From the NCBI GenBank assembly GCA_963556145.1, contig OY744468.1:1116001-1180000 (forward strand): a DNA stretch of 64,000 nucleotides. The letters are read 5' to 3'. This stretch comes from Hygrocybe punicea (taxonomy: Eukaryota; Basidiomycota; Agaricomycetes; Agaricales; Hygrophoraceae). Below are positions 1-11,949 of this stretch, one piece after another. The notes beneath the pieces are model-generated. The model saw only the letters and a program-made list of their open reading frames with translations. It did no database searches and was not told where the DNA came from. The stretch's first letter is position 1. Each line of letters starts with the position of its first letter. A program made the position numbers and the translations under genes.

Positions 1-2
1 TA

Positions 3-761
3 GCGGAATGCTCGGGCATCGTCGATTCTAGGAGCCGTACCGTCTCTGCACCCGCAAGGGTGTCCAGTCCCGGTCCTGGGTCAGGGGAATTCGGACTCGG
101 ACTCGGACTCGGACTAGGGTCTGAATCTAACCCCGTGCACATGCACATGCCCATGCCCGTGGCTATGGGCGGTCCTGGGATGCCTGTCGGGACCACCGAC
201 GTCGGGGAGTGGAGTGCGTTTCTAGAGAGCTTGCTACTCGGCCCTTGCGTCACCGGGTCGTTCAATTCATCTGGCCTCACGAGGACCGCTGCTACTGCTA
301 CTGCTACTGCTACTGCTACTGCTACTGCTACTGCTACTGCTACCACTTCTACTTCTACAGCTGCTCTTACTGCCACTCCCACTACGGCTCCTACCACTCC
401 CACTCCCACTCCCACTCCTACTCCTACTACGGCTGCTACGACGGCTGCTCCTGCAGGGCTTGCCGGGAGTGACGGGAATGATATGGGAGAAGGGGACAAT
501 GCGGGAGGGATGCGGTGGTTCGAGTTGGTGCCGGGACCTGGGGTTGGGGGTACAGGGAACCCCCAGTCCACGATCGGAATGGGCATTGGGATGAGCATGG
601 GCATGGGTATGGACATGGGTATGAACATGAACATGGACATGGACATGGACATGGATATGGCGATGGGTCCAGGTCCAGGTCCAGGTCCGGGTCCGGGTCT
701 GGGTGTGGTGGGGGAGACGCAAACGCATACACCGAGTCCGTTGAGTTTCGCGTTGGGGTAA
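3..761 (+). CDS. 3' end of a low-complexity protein gene, open at the left edge
   Basis: The frame is open from the first bases to a TAA at 759-761, and I see no start that must be the true one, so this is the last exon of a gene entering from the left. The visible 250 or so residues are built from simple repeats: a Gly-Leu run, Met-His/Met-Pro pairs, long Thr-Ala and Thr-Pro tracts, then Met-Gly/Met-Asp runs and a Pro-Gly tail. One short stretch (GEWSAFLESLLLGP) is ordinary sequence and might belong to a regulatory protein. I recognise no domain and assign no function. Other frames stay open only because the repeats have unit lengths divisible by three. Confidence 0.5.
   Translation, partial: AECSGIVDSRSRTVSAPARVSSPGPGSGEFGLGLGLGLGSESNPVHMHMPMPVAMGGPGMPVGTTDVGEWSAFLESLLLGPCVTGSFNSSGLTRTAATATATATATATATATATTSTSTAALTATPTTAPTTPTPTPTPTPTTAATTAAPAGLAGSDGNDMGEGDNAGGMRWFELVPGPGVGGTGNPQSTIGMGIGMSMGMGMDMGMNMNMDMDMDMDMAMGPGPGPGPGPGLGVVGETQTHTPSPLSFALG
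287..344 (+). repeat. CTACTG/CTGCTA hexanucleotide microsatellite
   Basis: About nine perfect copies of a six-base unit inside the open frame, coding for Thr-Ala. Looser ACTCCC-type units follow to about 430. The unit length keeps the frame open whatever the copy number. Confidence 0.9.
577..662 (+). repeat. ATGGGC/ATGGAC minisatellite within the left-edge gene
   Basis: Imperfect six-base units encode alternating Met-Gly, Met-Asn and Met-Asp. They run into a GGTCCA repeat (662-700) that codes for Pro-Gly. Confidence 0.85.
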
Positions 762-1359
762 ATGAGAGAGAGAGAGAGAAGGAGAGAGAGAGAGAGAAGG
801 AGAGAGAGGAAAACGCTCTCTGCGTTCGTACGACCGCGGCAACGTTTACTGTGGCGGCGGGGGTGACTAGACTTGGGTCTTTCTTTGACCCTCGCTCGCG
901 GCATCATTTTTGCCCCCCCCCCCTCACCCCCACCCCGCCTCCTCAACCCGGTTATCTGCCTCCTGATCCGCCTCAGGGCCAGGGTGTGGGGTGGTTGTCC
1001 ACCGGACCACCGCTCCTAGTTGGTTTCTTTTTCTTTTTTTTCTTTTCTTTTCTTTCTTTTTCTTTTTCTTTCTTTCTGTATTTCGAATCCACTGCAATCT
1101 GGCATAACAACATACCTAATGATAATTTAGTTCTTGGTTTACAGTTAGTAACCCAACGAGATATCTAAGCCGAGGCAGAGGCCGTCTATATATCATTCTA
1201 AATATTCACGTCTCAGATCTCTGGGTGAAGAAACACTGAGGGCATCGATGAGATTTACGATTTACAGCCGTTTTCCAAATACTTGCAGTGCCTGATTCTC
1301 ACTGTCAGTCTGGAGCAAAGCATGACGCTCTCTCTCTCTTGTTCTGCGTCACTACCATA
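762..1359. other. Gene-free interval with simple repeats
   Basis: Just after the stop codon is a GA-rich microsatellite (about 764-812). A C-run lies near 912-923 and a long T/C-only tract at 1021-1078. I see no convincing coding frame or RNA gene. The pyrimidine tract could form an unusual DNA structure, but nothing else marks it as functional. Confidence 0.6.
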
Positions 1360-1640
1360 ATGCCTCCCCGTTCTAATCAAATTCAAGAAGGCCGGTGCGG
1401 CCTGCGCTAAACTTGTCCAATTCGAGGACCTTCCAAACTGGAGTGATCTTGCGTCAAAAATCGCTAAGGATTTCCTCATTTTACCGGAACATGTTGGTGT
1501 ACATGTGGCTTATGTCGACGAAGCCCCCTGAGGGATGAGTTTCATCTTAAAAATGAACAAGACCCAAGATTTGAAAACTCCAGTCTCTGCTGCGTCACGA
1601 TTCCCTTTAACGTGTCTGTCTACCGCTCACATTTCACGTT
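1360..1640 (+). pseudogene. Broken fragment of a PB1/ubiquitin-like N-terminal domain
   Basis: From an ATG at 1360 one base too many in a C-run (1364-1369) shifts the frame. The shifted frame then reads LIKFKKAG, NWSDLASKIAKDF and EHVGVHVAYVDEAP before a stop at 1529-1531. One more frame change gives DEFHLKNEQD. The order K-F near the start, L-P-x-W-x-x-L-A-x-K-I and V-G-V-x-Y-x-D is what I know from PB1-like N-terminal domains of repeated mushroom proteins. Two frameshifts and no continuation make this a remnant. It lies 60 bases upstream of the Crinkler-type gene and may be the relic of a neighbouring family member. Confidence 0.4.
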
Positions 1641-1700
1641 TAACGTCGATTCCCATTCTTTTATTCTATTGCTCTGCCCCAATCAGCCTCGATTCCTGCA

Positions 1701-4700
1701 ATGTGGTCCATGGATTCCAATCTTCCTGATCTATTGAAGAGCGGTGAGCACTCCTGAGTGGTCGGAACCATATATCACTCAATCTTGTGGCTTAAGAGGA
1801 CAATTTGAAGCTCTTTTGTTGTATTCTCGGGTCTAATTGTATCTTTCCGGTTGACATTACCAAGAGCGAGACTGTGGGCGACCTGAAGAAAGCGATCAAG
1901 AAAAAGAAGGAGCATGAACTTGGTCACGTTGGTGCTGATGCTCTCGACCTCTGGCAGGTAAGTGACTCCTTATCTTACTTGATTATATCTTCCCGCTGAC
2001 GCTCTCGACCCTCTGGCAGGTGAGTGAATCCTTTCCACCATCAGTGCCGACCATCAACGATTACAAGGTTTCCATCCCTGCCGACGCAACCCTCAAGGAC
2101 AAATTAAGTAAACTTTTCTTGAATGAGGACGAATCGCTGTTGCCTGCGAAGAAATTATTTAAGGTCTTCCTGGATCAACCCAAGGAGGAGCACCTTCACA
2201 TCATTGTGGGAGTTCCGCCAGCTGGTGAGTTCGCTTGCACCTTTTGCTCAACTATTTCTGACAATGTCATCTCCATCTACCACTGACACCTATATTGCTA
2301 CCCCCCCCCCGGCTGCTCTGACTCTTCGCTGCCATAAATCTCAACACCTGTGCAACGCCCAAACTCACTTCCACGTACTTCCACTGCATTGTTTCCCTCC
2401 GCCGTTTCCGACTCGTGTACTTTAACTGTGCCCTGCAACAGTCTCTGGTATCCTCCCCACTCGCATTACATCCGAAAGGTTATATCTCATTGCTGTCCCT
2501 ATTGATGGTGAAGAATTTCAACCGCCTCTCCACATCAATGTTGATTCGCGGAGCCTCGTTGTTGCCATGCACAGTCGCATTCGCGATGAATTTCGAGCAG
2601 CCGCGCTTGTTGGTGAATTCTTTCGGTCTAGCTTGGACATTCTGCCATTGCCAGAGACGCCGACTATCAGTGAGCTGGAGCGGGAAAATCTAGCTGACCT
2701 TCACGCAAAGGCTTGTCGAGTAAGGGAGGACCTCCCCCGTGATTGGGTCTCTACATTTTTCCACCGATTTGATGTCGAGGGACGGCAGGATGCGCGCCAG
2801 CAGTATGTTCATTTCCTTGTGTGGTTACCTCCTGCAAACCGTGAGTTTTTTTTAAAATTTCAATGCATTCCAACACTGACATTCTTGCTGCCCGACGGTT
2901 CTTGATCCATAACCGCGTGGCACCCCCACAGGGACCCCGAAAAAAGGAGCTCCTTGTAGACTGGGCTATAGGCCTACTTCCACACATACCCCCTTATCAC
3001 CCAAAAATCTTTCCAAATCACACATAAAACAAATACCACAAAATGAGTATGAATTCGTGGCAATGGGCAACCACCTGCGAAGGCCCCAAAAGCAAACACA
3101 CCAGGCAGACCCAAGCCACAACCTCGACCCCACCTGAAACTAGAGCCTCACGACTCACCGCTACTCGACAGGCAGAAACTGACCTAGAACAAGAATTGGA
3201 ACCGGAATCGGCACAACAGGCGCTAGACTTCCTCATAGCTAAGTCCCTCCTACCCCCCAACCCAGATCTCGATATCCCTGCCCTCTCCGGCATATTAACA
3301 CAGATATTCACCACGGACGACAACAACAATATGATCGCTACCGTCGCCAACGTCGTATGATCCGTAGCAATCTTACTCAACTCACTAGACTTCAACACCA
3401 AAATCAATACCCTGGCCGACGCAGTCGCTAACGAGCTCAAACAGCAAACCAACACAATCCAAGAGAACATAGACCACGCAATCGAGCCCATCATCGAAAG
3501 CATCTCTACCCGCTTAGTGGAGCGCATTGAAACCATCTTCTCAAACACCAGTGCTCAACTCCAGCAGACCGCGGCACACCTAGCCAAAACCTCCACCACC
3601 TTCGAAACCACAACCTCCACGTACAAAGATGCAGTACTCAACCAAAACACAAGACCCCCCACAACTGACACCAGAGACCCCCGCATCACGGCAAAGGAAC
3701 AGCTACGCGCCCGCCAACTCCTCCTCGACGTCACGGACTCCCTGGAAACAAAGAAAGCACTAGACATCAGTCTAGCGAGAATTACTGAAAAAGCTAACTC
3801 GGCACTCAAAGCCACCAATCCCCCACCAACCTCCAAATTCCTAGGAGTAACGAGACTACGCAACGGAGGCATACTGCTAGAGGCCAACATGACTATGACT
3901 ACCTAATGGATCCGTGACGACGAAGCACGTCTAACCACCTTCCTAAAAGAGTTCGGACACGGAGCAGCCGTCAAGCGCCGCACCTACCCCGCCGTCGCTT
4001 ACTTCATCCCACTCTCCTTCGACCCAGACTCATCTACCCACATCAGAGAAATCGAAGAGGTCAACGACCTCCCAGAAAACTCTATCGCACGAGCCAATTG
4101 GATCAAACCCAAGGATCGCCGCTCACCCAACCAAACCTGTGGCCACGCGATATTCTCGTTCAGCAACCCCGAGACCGCCAATCAGATCCTCGCCAAGGGC
4201 TTCTTTATATGCCACAAAAGGATAAACACCAGCAAATGCAAGAAGGAACCCATACGCTGCTTACACTGCCACCAGTGGAACCATACTGCAGCCCACTGCC
4301 CGGCAGACAATGACATCTGCGGAACTTGTGGCGGCCAGCACAGGACCCCATTGTGCGACAACCCCAACCAACCCTTCTGCACCCCCTGCAGACGACACGG
4401 ACACACCAGCTGGGATCACAACTGCCCCACTTTTGCCCAGAAGTGCAAAGACATAGATACATGCAACCCCGAGAACCTACTCCCCTACTACCCCACAGCG
4501 GAACCCTGGACTCAGTCCCAATACCCCGGCAAAGACGCAGCTCATACCCACACTGACAGTCATCACCCCTTGCACCACCGACCCGAGATGACAGAGAGAC
4601 AGCGATCCCCATACCCGCTCCCGCCACTCTCTCCCCCATCTCGGCACTACTCCCCACCTCGCTCAATATTCGACCAACCTTTACCCCCTCCTCCCCACAA

Positions 4701-7700
4701 CTGACCATCAACCAACAGACAAACAAGGCAAACTACCATATCATTCGAAAGACAAACCCCCCGCCACACCACCCGCATCCCAACGCCCATTGGTTGGGGC
4801 GACGAGCCTCCGCCACCTATCACCTCCCACCCCCCCCTTGCGATCGCTAGCACGTCCGGCAGTATCCCCGCTCCAGCGCCATTGACCAATGCCTGAACAT
4901 CCGAACCTCCAGCCGACGCAATTAAACATATGGCAAATTAATCTCAACAAATCCGCCAAAGCACACTGGGATCTTATTAACTCACTGATTCACACTAACT
5001 GCGACGTCCTCTTACTACAGGAACCCTATTTCGACTTTTATGGTAACACTAAAGCAACACACAATTGGAGGGTAGTCTACCCCTCTGACCGCTTCACATC
5101 CAATTCAACAGTCCGCTCAGTCATCCTAGTAAACTCCAAGCTCGGCACTAATAATTGGGAGCAAATCAAGGTTCACGGCTCTAACGACCTCACCGCCATC
5201 ACGATAAAAAGCCCCACAGACAACTTCTCTATCTTTAACATCTATAACGACTGCCACCACTCCGACTCTCTAAATGTCCTCCAAAACTACGCCCAAAGCA
5301 ACGAAGTAGACCTATACTCACTAGAAACCGACCACATGCTCTGGTGCGGCGACTTCAACAGACACCACCCCCTTTGGGACGAAGAACGCAATCACCACCT
5401 CTTCACCACCAACGCCCTAGTGCAGGCAACCAAACTAATAGAAGCAACGGCAGACTGCAACATGGTCATGGCTTTGCCCAAAAACATCCCCACTCTAGAA
5501 TCCATGGCGACGAAAAACTGGACCAGAACCGATAATGTATTCTGTACGGCCAAGACCTTTGACCTCATCCAAACTTGCGACACCAAACCAGACCAACGCC
5601 CAACTGGCACCGACCACCTCCCAATACTAACCTCAATCACATTCTCAACCAGAATACGACCCGGAAATCCCTTGCGAAACTTCCGCAACGTTGACTGGGA
5701 CGCCTTCCGAGCCCACCTAGACACCCGGCTGAAACTACTACCACCCCCAACACCTATACTATCTCAACAACAACTCGATGAAACCATTATCACGCTAACC
5801 CGCACGCTACAGTCCACGATTGACACAGTGGTTCCCCTCTTTACCCCATGTCCGCACTCCAAACGATGGTGGACCCCTCAACTAAACGAATTGAAGCGAA
5901 CGAAAAACAGGCTAAGTCGCCTCTCACACCGTCATCGCATGGACGCCACTCACCCCAGCCACAACGAACACAGGACAGCACGCAACCACTACGGTGATGA
6001 AATACTCAAGGCAAAGGAAAGACACTGGTCCACCTTCCTAGACAAAGCGAGCGACCACGACATATGGTCAATCAACAAATGCGCCTCCAATCCCATAAGT
6101 GACAACCCAAGAGGGGACGGGGGCAAAACCTCCATCCCCACTCTAGAAATCACTCACCCGGATGGCAGCAAAACCTACGCTACCTCAAACGACGCCAAAA
6201 GTCTAGCTATAGCCAAATCCTTCTTCCCGCCCCCACCCGATCACTCCACGGTCCCCCCAAACTTCATATACCCAGCACACGTGCCCTACATAGCGAGCAT
6301 TCCCAAAGACGTCATCATCAAACACATCGCTAAGATCCACCCCCACAAAGCCCCTGGCCCTGACGGAATACCGAACCTCGTACTCAAGGAGTCCTCGGAA
6401 CTCATAATCGACCACATCCATGCCGTCTTCAACGCCATACTGACGCTCAACATCTACCACGACCCCTGGAAACTTTCCACCACATGCGCCCTCCGAAAAC
6501 CAGACAAGCCAAGATACGACATACCTAAGGCCTACCGCCCCATAGTTCTACTAAACACCCTCCCAAAGCTACTCACATCCATTATCTCAGAGACTATCAC
6601 CCACATGGCAGACGAGCACCAGCTTCTCCCCCCACATCACTTCGGAGGACGGCCAGGACGCACCACCACAGACTCCATGCACATACTCGTACACTGCATA
6701 AAGCACGCTTGGCGAAACAAATGAGTCGCAGCCATTCTATTCTCAGACATCGAAGGCGCCTTCCCAAACGCTGTCACTGACCAGCTACTTCACAACATGC
6801 GGAAACGAAGGGTACCCAAACCCCTAGTCCTACTACTGAACAACAGAACTACGCGGCTCACCTTCAACGACTTCACTTCGGACCTGATCCATCTGGAAAA
6901 CGGCATAGGACAGGGCGACCCCATCTCCATGATCGTATATCTCTTCTACAATGCTGACCTCCTTGAAATACCAACAGGCCGAAAAGAATTAGCCGTGGCC
7001 TTCGTAGATGATGCGGCCATATACGTCGAGGGCATAAACTTCGCTGAAACCAACGACCGTATCAAGAACCTCATGACCAAGCACGAGGGAGCCTATGACT
7101 GGTCGAAGAACCACAACTCCAAATTCGAGACTACCAAATTTGCCCTAATAAACTTCACACAGCGCAACAACATGGACAGACCCCCCCTAGTCCTAAATAA
7201 CACCACCATCACACCCACCAAATCGCACCGCTTCCTAGGAATCATCATGGACCAACACTTACGATGGCACGAACAAAGAGAGAACACGATCGCCAGGGCC
7301 ACAAAATGGATCCACCTATTCCGCAGACTAGCTCGTCCAAAATCGGGAATACCCAAGAACCTAATGCGACAGCTCTACACAGCAGTGGCGATACCGAAGA
7401 TGACCTACGCCGCCGACGTCTGGTACACCCCGACACACAAACCAGCCGACAGTAACCACAGAAGAGGATCAGTAAGGGCGATGCACGAACTAACTAGACT
7501 ACAACGCACTGCACTAATCCCCATCACGGGGGCTCTAAGGACAGCCCCGAACGACCTGCTCGAACTCCATGCTGGAATCCTTCCAGTTGACCTCCTGATG
7601 CACAAAGTCTGCCATAGATCGATCGTCAGAATGGCGTCCCTGCCGGCGATGCACCCCCTCCACAAGCCATTGAGAACTTGCGCTAAGCACCTCGTTGCCA

Positions 7701-9902
7701 GACACAAATCCCCTTTACATACTCTCACTCACCTCTACAACATTGACCCTAACACCATAGAGCCCATCCTCCCTAGCCTAGCAACCGTCAACTCACACCT
7801 CCTGTTCCGCACCAACATCCCAGGAACAAGAGAAGACTCCATCAAACAACACGAGGCTGACGACGCCGAAATAAAGATCTACTCCGACGGCTCCACTCTG
7901 GACGGCGGAGTCAGAGCGGCAGCTGTCCTCTACCGACGGGGACGCATTCAACCCAAGATACTGCGCTTCCACCTAGGTCCCAGCGAGGACCACCACAATG
8001 TTGAGGCAGAAAACATAGCGGGCGTCCTAGCTCTGCATCTACTGAGCCGCGAATCAACGCTATGTAACGTCTCCCTTTACATAGACTGCCAATCTACTAT
8101 CCAGGCCATTACCTCACACAGAACCCGATCAGGACAACACACGATAAACACTTTCCACAAGGCGGCACAGCGACTCACTGACACCAACCCCCTCCTTGCT
8201 CTTTCCATCAGCTGGATATCAGGACACAGCAAAGTCGATGGAAACGAAAGGGCTGACGCTGAAGCCAAGCGGGCAGCGAGAGGACTCAACAGCCCATGGC
8301 GAACCCTACCACCATCACTACGCACACGCTCTTTACCACTCAATATCTCGGCTCTGAAATCAACATACGACAAACAACTAATTCTACAATGGAAGAAAAA
8401 TTGGCTGCGCTCACCACGTTACATACGCTTCACGCGCATGGACCCAAATTTTCCTATTACTAAATTCCTAAAAACAACAACTAAGCTAACGCGTCCTCAG
8501 ACCAGCCTCATCACACAGATCCGCACCGCTCACCTCCCTCTCAATGCATATCTATACAGAATCAAGAGATCGGACACCAATGTCTGCCCCAAATGCGAAC
8601 ATGCGACAGAGACCATCCACCACTTTCTCTTCGACTGCCCAGCCTACCGTGACCTGCGCCACACACTCGTCAACACACTCCGGACAAACGCCAATTCCAT
8701 CTCCCACCTACTCAATGACCTAAAAGGAATCTCGGAACTAATCAAATACGTGTGGCGCACAGGCAGACTAAAAGAACTATTCGGTGACCTTCATCACCCA
8801 CACCACACATAGCTAACCACTCCCATAATACAGCGCTACCACCAAACCACACATACACACATCCGCTCGCACACGTCGAGATTCTGCCGCCCTTCGTCCC
8901 GAATGCATACATTCCACCACCACCACCTTCACTCACACCCACACCAATGCACATACACCAACAACATGACAACTCGACTCACGACCACTCGGAACCCTCT
9001 CCCCCCCCGCGGCCTTATCCCCTTGTGCATGTCTGCCCCAGCAGCCAAGCACTTATCTGGTCCAGACCAACCGTACCCAAACCCACCAACAGCACCCAGG
9101 AGGCCCCCTCGCAGGCAAGGTGACTAAAACAGCATAGGATATGCTGGGGCCCCGGGGGACTTACTCCGTCGTGGCTGCATTCACAAGCCGATGCCAATAT
9201 ATAGTCAAACGCTTTCACGATTCACTTCATAACTACACGTAGCCTTACATGTAATGTCCAACATAGGGTCTAGCCCTGCGGGACAATAAAATTGACTTAA
9301 AAATAAAAATAAAAAAAATAAAAAAAATTCTTGCTGCCGAAGAGCGACATCCAGAGGACCCTATCCCCCCTCTCATCTGGTTTGTCAGTTTGACTTTGAG
9401 GAACATGCTCAACTTCGACGACGCTACTGTTGCTTCAGTGGAGCGAGAGACGGCACGGGCCGAGTTCAAGGAAACCCTGAAGAGCGGTTATGCCCAGCCA
9501 GACGTAGGTGACCTGTTTGACATGGCCACTGGAGAATGTCTTCCCCACAGCATGGTTATAGCATCACATATTTTCCAGCACAAGTGGCGGAATAAAATGT
9601 CACGGTTTACAACATTAAACGACATCAACGACGTGCGCAATGGCCTCCTTCTTTATAAGCCAGTTGAATGGGCATTCAATCGCGCAAAAATATGCATTGA
9701 AGTCAACCCTGCGGGGAGCATGACATTTTGTCTTCTCAACGAAGATCTCCGCTCTGTCTGCCTCACTCGCCATGCTTGTGAGTTACAAAGCACAGGCGGA
9801 CATGGCGACCGGCCTTCGAAGGAAGAAGAAAAGCTTTTTTGGACAACATTCGGCGATCTCGATGGACAGGCGATGCACTTTCCTAAGGATGCTGACACGT
9901 GA
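1701..9902 (+). CDS. Crinkler-type protein with C-terminal HNH-like nuclease domain, five exons, LINE in intron 4
   Basis: My exon model is 1701-1743, 1797-1957, 2020-2224, 2442-2840 and 9343-9902 (TGA). All junctions are GT-AG and all phases match, giving about 455 aa; an acceptor at 9354 would also keep frame. Residues 17-135 carry the Crinkler N-terminal ubiquitin-like module: KLFCCILG, FPVDITKSETVGDLKKAIK, DALDLWQ, then KLFKVFLDQP and HLHIIV. The last exon holds an HNH-like core known from mushroom genes: ATGECLPHS at about 330, ASHIF with His345, and RNGLLL with Asn369. Crinkler proteins pair this N-terminus with nuclease or kinase domains; a cell-internal DNA-acting role is inferred, not shown. 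Exons carry no stop or frameshift. Intron 4 (about 56 or 68 nt originally) contains a whole LINE. The 3' edges of exon 2 and intron 2 are near-duplicates (1940-1965 and 2001-2028). Confidence 0.7.
2881..2892 (+). repeat. Left target-site duplication of LINE 1
   Basis: ATTCTTGCTGCC occurs here and again, exactly, at 9327-9338 directly after the A-rich tail. It marks the left insertion boundary inside intron 4 of the Crinkler-HNH gene. Confidence 0.9.
3043..4704 (+). pseudogene. LINE 1 ORF1: Gag-like nucleic-acid-binding protein with two nonsense codons
   Basis: The frame runs from ATG 3043 to TGA 4702-4704, 553 codons, interrupted by TGA at 3358-3360 and TAA at 3904-3906 with the same frame continuing after each. 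The C-terminal third carries clustered zinc knuckles: CLHCHQWNHTAAHC, CGTCGGQHRTPLC and CTPCRRHGHTSWDHNC. It ends in a Ser/Pro/Tyr-rich tail. Such proteins coat the element RNA and help deliver it to the target. Both stops can be explained by C-to-T changes (CGA to TGA, CAA to TAA). Confidence 0.85.
4889..8812 (+). pseudogene. LINE 1 ORF2: endonuclease, reverse transcriptase and RNase H, one nonsense codon
   Basis: The 1307-codon frame is interrupted only by TGA at 6722-6724, just before the reverse transcriptase motif LFSDIEGAF. Domains in order: an exonuclease/endonuclease/phosphatase-type domain (WQINLN at about 12, LLLQEPYFDF with Glu45, TDHLPI with Asp242); reverse transcriptase (FGGRPGRTTTD, GQGDPIS, FVDDAAIY with the Asp pair at 707-708); RNase H (YSDGS with Asp1000, VEAEN, YIDCQS, GHSKVDGNERAD); and a C-terminal CPKCEHATETIHHFLFDC zinc motif. 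An RNase H domain after the RT fits the I/Tad-like group. The enzyme nicks target DNA and primes reverse transcription there. Confidence 0.9.
8813..9326 (+). other. LINE 1 3' UTR and A-rich tail
   Basis: No coding frame continues past 8812. The region is AC-rich, then ends with GACAATAAAATTGAC and an A-rich tail directly followed by the right target duplication. Confidence 0.8.
9327..9338 (+). repeat. Right target-site duplication of LINE 1
   Basis: Exact second copy of the 12 bases at 2881-2892, directly after the A-rich tail. Confidence 0.9.
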
Positions 9903-11918
9903 CCCTCAAAACGACTGCTGGGCCTGCATGCGGTGATGGCACATTTGGAAGCCGAGCAGAGGAAGCCACATCACAAAATACCCAAAGTTGCATTCAATAC
10001 ATCAGACAATGAAATTTGTGAGCCCGTTAAGAATGTGATGATCATGAACTGGAGAGAGGGCATAATTGTAAGTTGTATCATACCAATCTTGTGGACATGT
10101 ATGCTGACATGGCAGCTCTGGAGTTTGACTAAGATACATTTGAAATGAGTTGGTTGTTGACTGCTGTTTTGGTAATTGTTGGTGCTTTATGTATTTTTTT
10201 GTAGCTAAAATGTAGGCTTGTGGAATCTCAAATGATTCTCACCCTGGGCAGTGCTTATCAGGTTGAACAGAAGGGCTTCTTATGTAGTGGTCTTGCAGAT
10301 CAAGCTTCCATGCAAACAATCTGACAAAGTATCTTGAAATGTTCTTATGAAGTTCTGAAATATTTCTGACAGTGATACCAGCTCTGAGTTTGGTTCAGTC
10401 CAGTTTTTTGTCTTTGTTGGCTGAACCCTGAACTGAATTTCCAGTTTGATTCCAGTTTTGCAGCAAACCAGACTGAAACAGATTGAAACAGATTGTTTGA
10501 AACTGCTTGAAACTGTTGTAGAGGCTCCAGATTGTGTGGATCCATTTCCTCTTTATTTTCCACTCCATTCCCATCTATTTCTAGTCCAATATCATTGATT
10601 CCACCCGATTCTGGTCCTCTCTAACAATTCCAGTCCAGATTCCAACTCTGGAATTGTTCCTACTCATGATGCAATGTTCCTAACAACCCGGAATTAGTGT
10701 GTTTCTATTGGTATATCATATATCTTTGTTTCCCGTTCCCTAGTACATAGCACCCACCTCCTATCCTCCTCTCCACTTGTCCCCTATCACTTACAGCCTT
10801 GGCTTGTAGCACATAGTTACTATAGCACTAGGGTTGACCAAGGGTTTAGCCCCTATATATTGTGGCTGAAATTTGGAACCTTTCTTGTGAAGTGAGTTTT
10901 GAAATAAGTGCCAATGTTTTTGCATCCCAGGTTGGCCATACTATCTCCCTACATGGTGTCAAATTTTGCTTGAGGGTTGGAAAACCCTTAAAAACCCCTT
11001 TGCATGACTTCAGCAGAAGTCCAACTTCTATGCATCTTCTGGCTACAACACATCTCCTGTAGCACCAAAAGCCAGGCACTTGACTCAAACACAATATAGG
11101 CTTTTGCTTAGTACTCCTGGAATTAATTTTAGATTTTTCAGACATGTATTCACAAAGTTGGGCATTCAACAGTCCAATTTTGGCAGAGCAATGGAATGCA
11201 TGGTGAATATCCCCCCATGTAAAACCACATAAAATACAGAAATTTATTTCACAGTAGCTGTAACATGCTTACATCTCTGCAGGGTCTTGCCCTGGCCCTT
11301 GAGGTGTTGTAGTGATTATAATAATACTAAGAAAATCCAGCCATCCTCCCCTATATGGCAACTCAACCCTGTTTGGGAAATCAGCAAATTCTGGTTGAAT
11401 TTCCCATGCAAGTTCACAACCAATGAGGCATCGTTTTCAACCACGACAAGACAACAGGTGCAGAAGAGCACCCAAGGTAAGTTTTTCTTTTTCATTTATT
11501 CTACTAACTAGTTTACGACTTCTCTAGGTGTTTTTTTCCACAACAAACAGCAACTGCATCAAACCAACAGCCCCAGCGGTCACTTCAAAAACCCCACAAT
11601 GACATGAGGGTGTGCGACTACATTGAACAAGGACAATGAAGATATAGACAGCGACAAGGACTGCCAGCAAGGCGTAAGGCACAGCATGGGTATGGGTTTA
11701 CCTGCGGTTATTCCAAAATGGGTAATGTGGGTTCGGGTACAGTGTTTCAGTTTGCACACCATGTCAAAACTGTACTCGTTATCCATGGGTGATGGGTTTT
11801 CATGGGTCTGTTGCAGGTAGGTTTTTTTCTTTTTGCTATTTACTTATTTTCAACATTAATTTCTTACTTCAGCTAAGTTCTGATATTTTCTAACACCACA
11901 ACCATGACAAGCGCAAAC

Positions 11919-11949
<31 letters not shown>

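Larger units (their letters stand above)
2893..9326 (+). mobile_element. LINE 1: 6.4 kb non-LTR retrotransposon, Tad/I-like
   Basis: The element is bounded by an exact 12-bp target duplication and ends in an A-rich tail (AAAATAAAAATAAA type, about 9293-9326). It has a 150-bp 5' UTR, an ORF1 with zinc knuckles, an ORF2 with endonuclease, reverse transcriptase and RNase H, and a 0.5 kb 3' UTR. It lies in the same sense as the host gene. It looks full length, but both ORFs carry nonsense codons, so this copy is probably not autonomous. Both intact ends and the exact duplication argue for a fairly recent insertion by target-primed reverse transcription. Confidence 0.92.

Noticed and set aside
267..842. 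191-aa minus-strand frame and other frames over the left-edge gene
   Set aside because: They consist only of Ser/Arg, Thr/Arg or His/Val repeats that come from reading six-base microsatellites in other frames.
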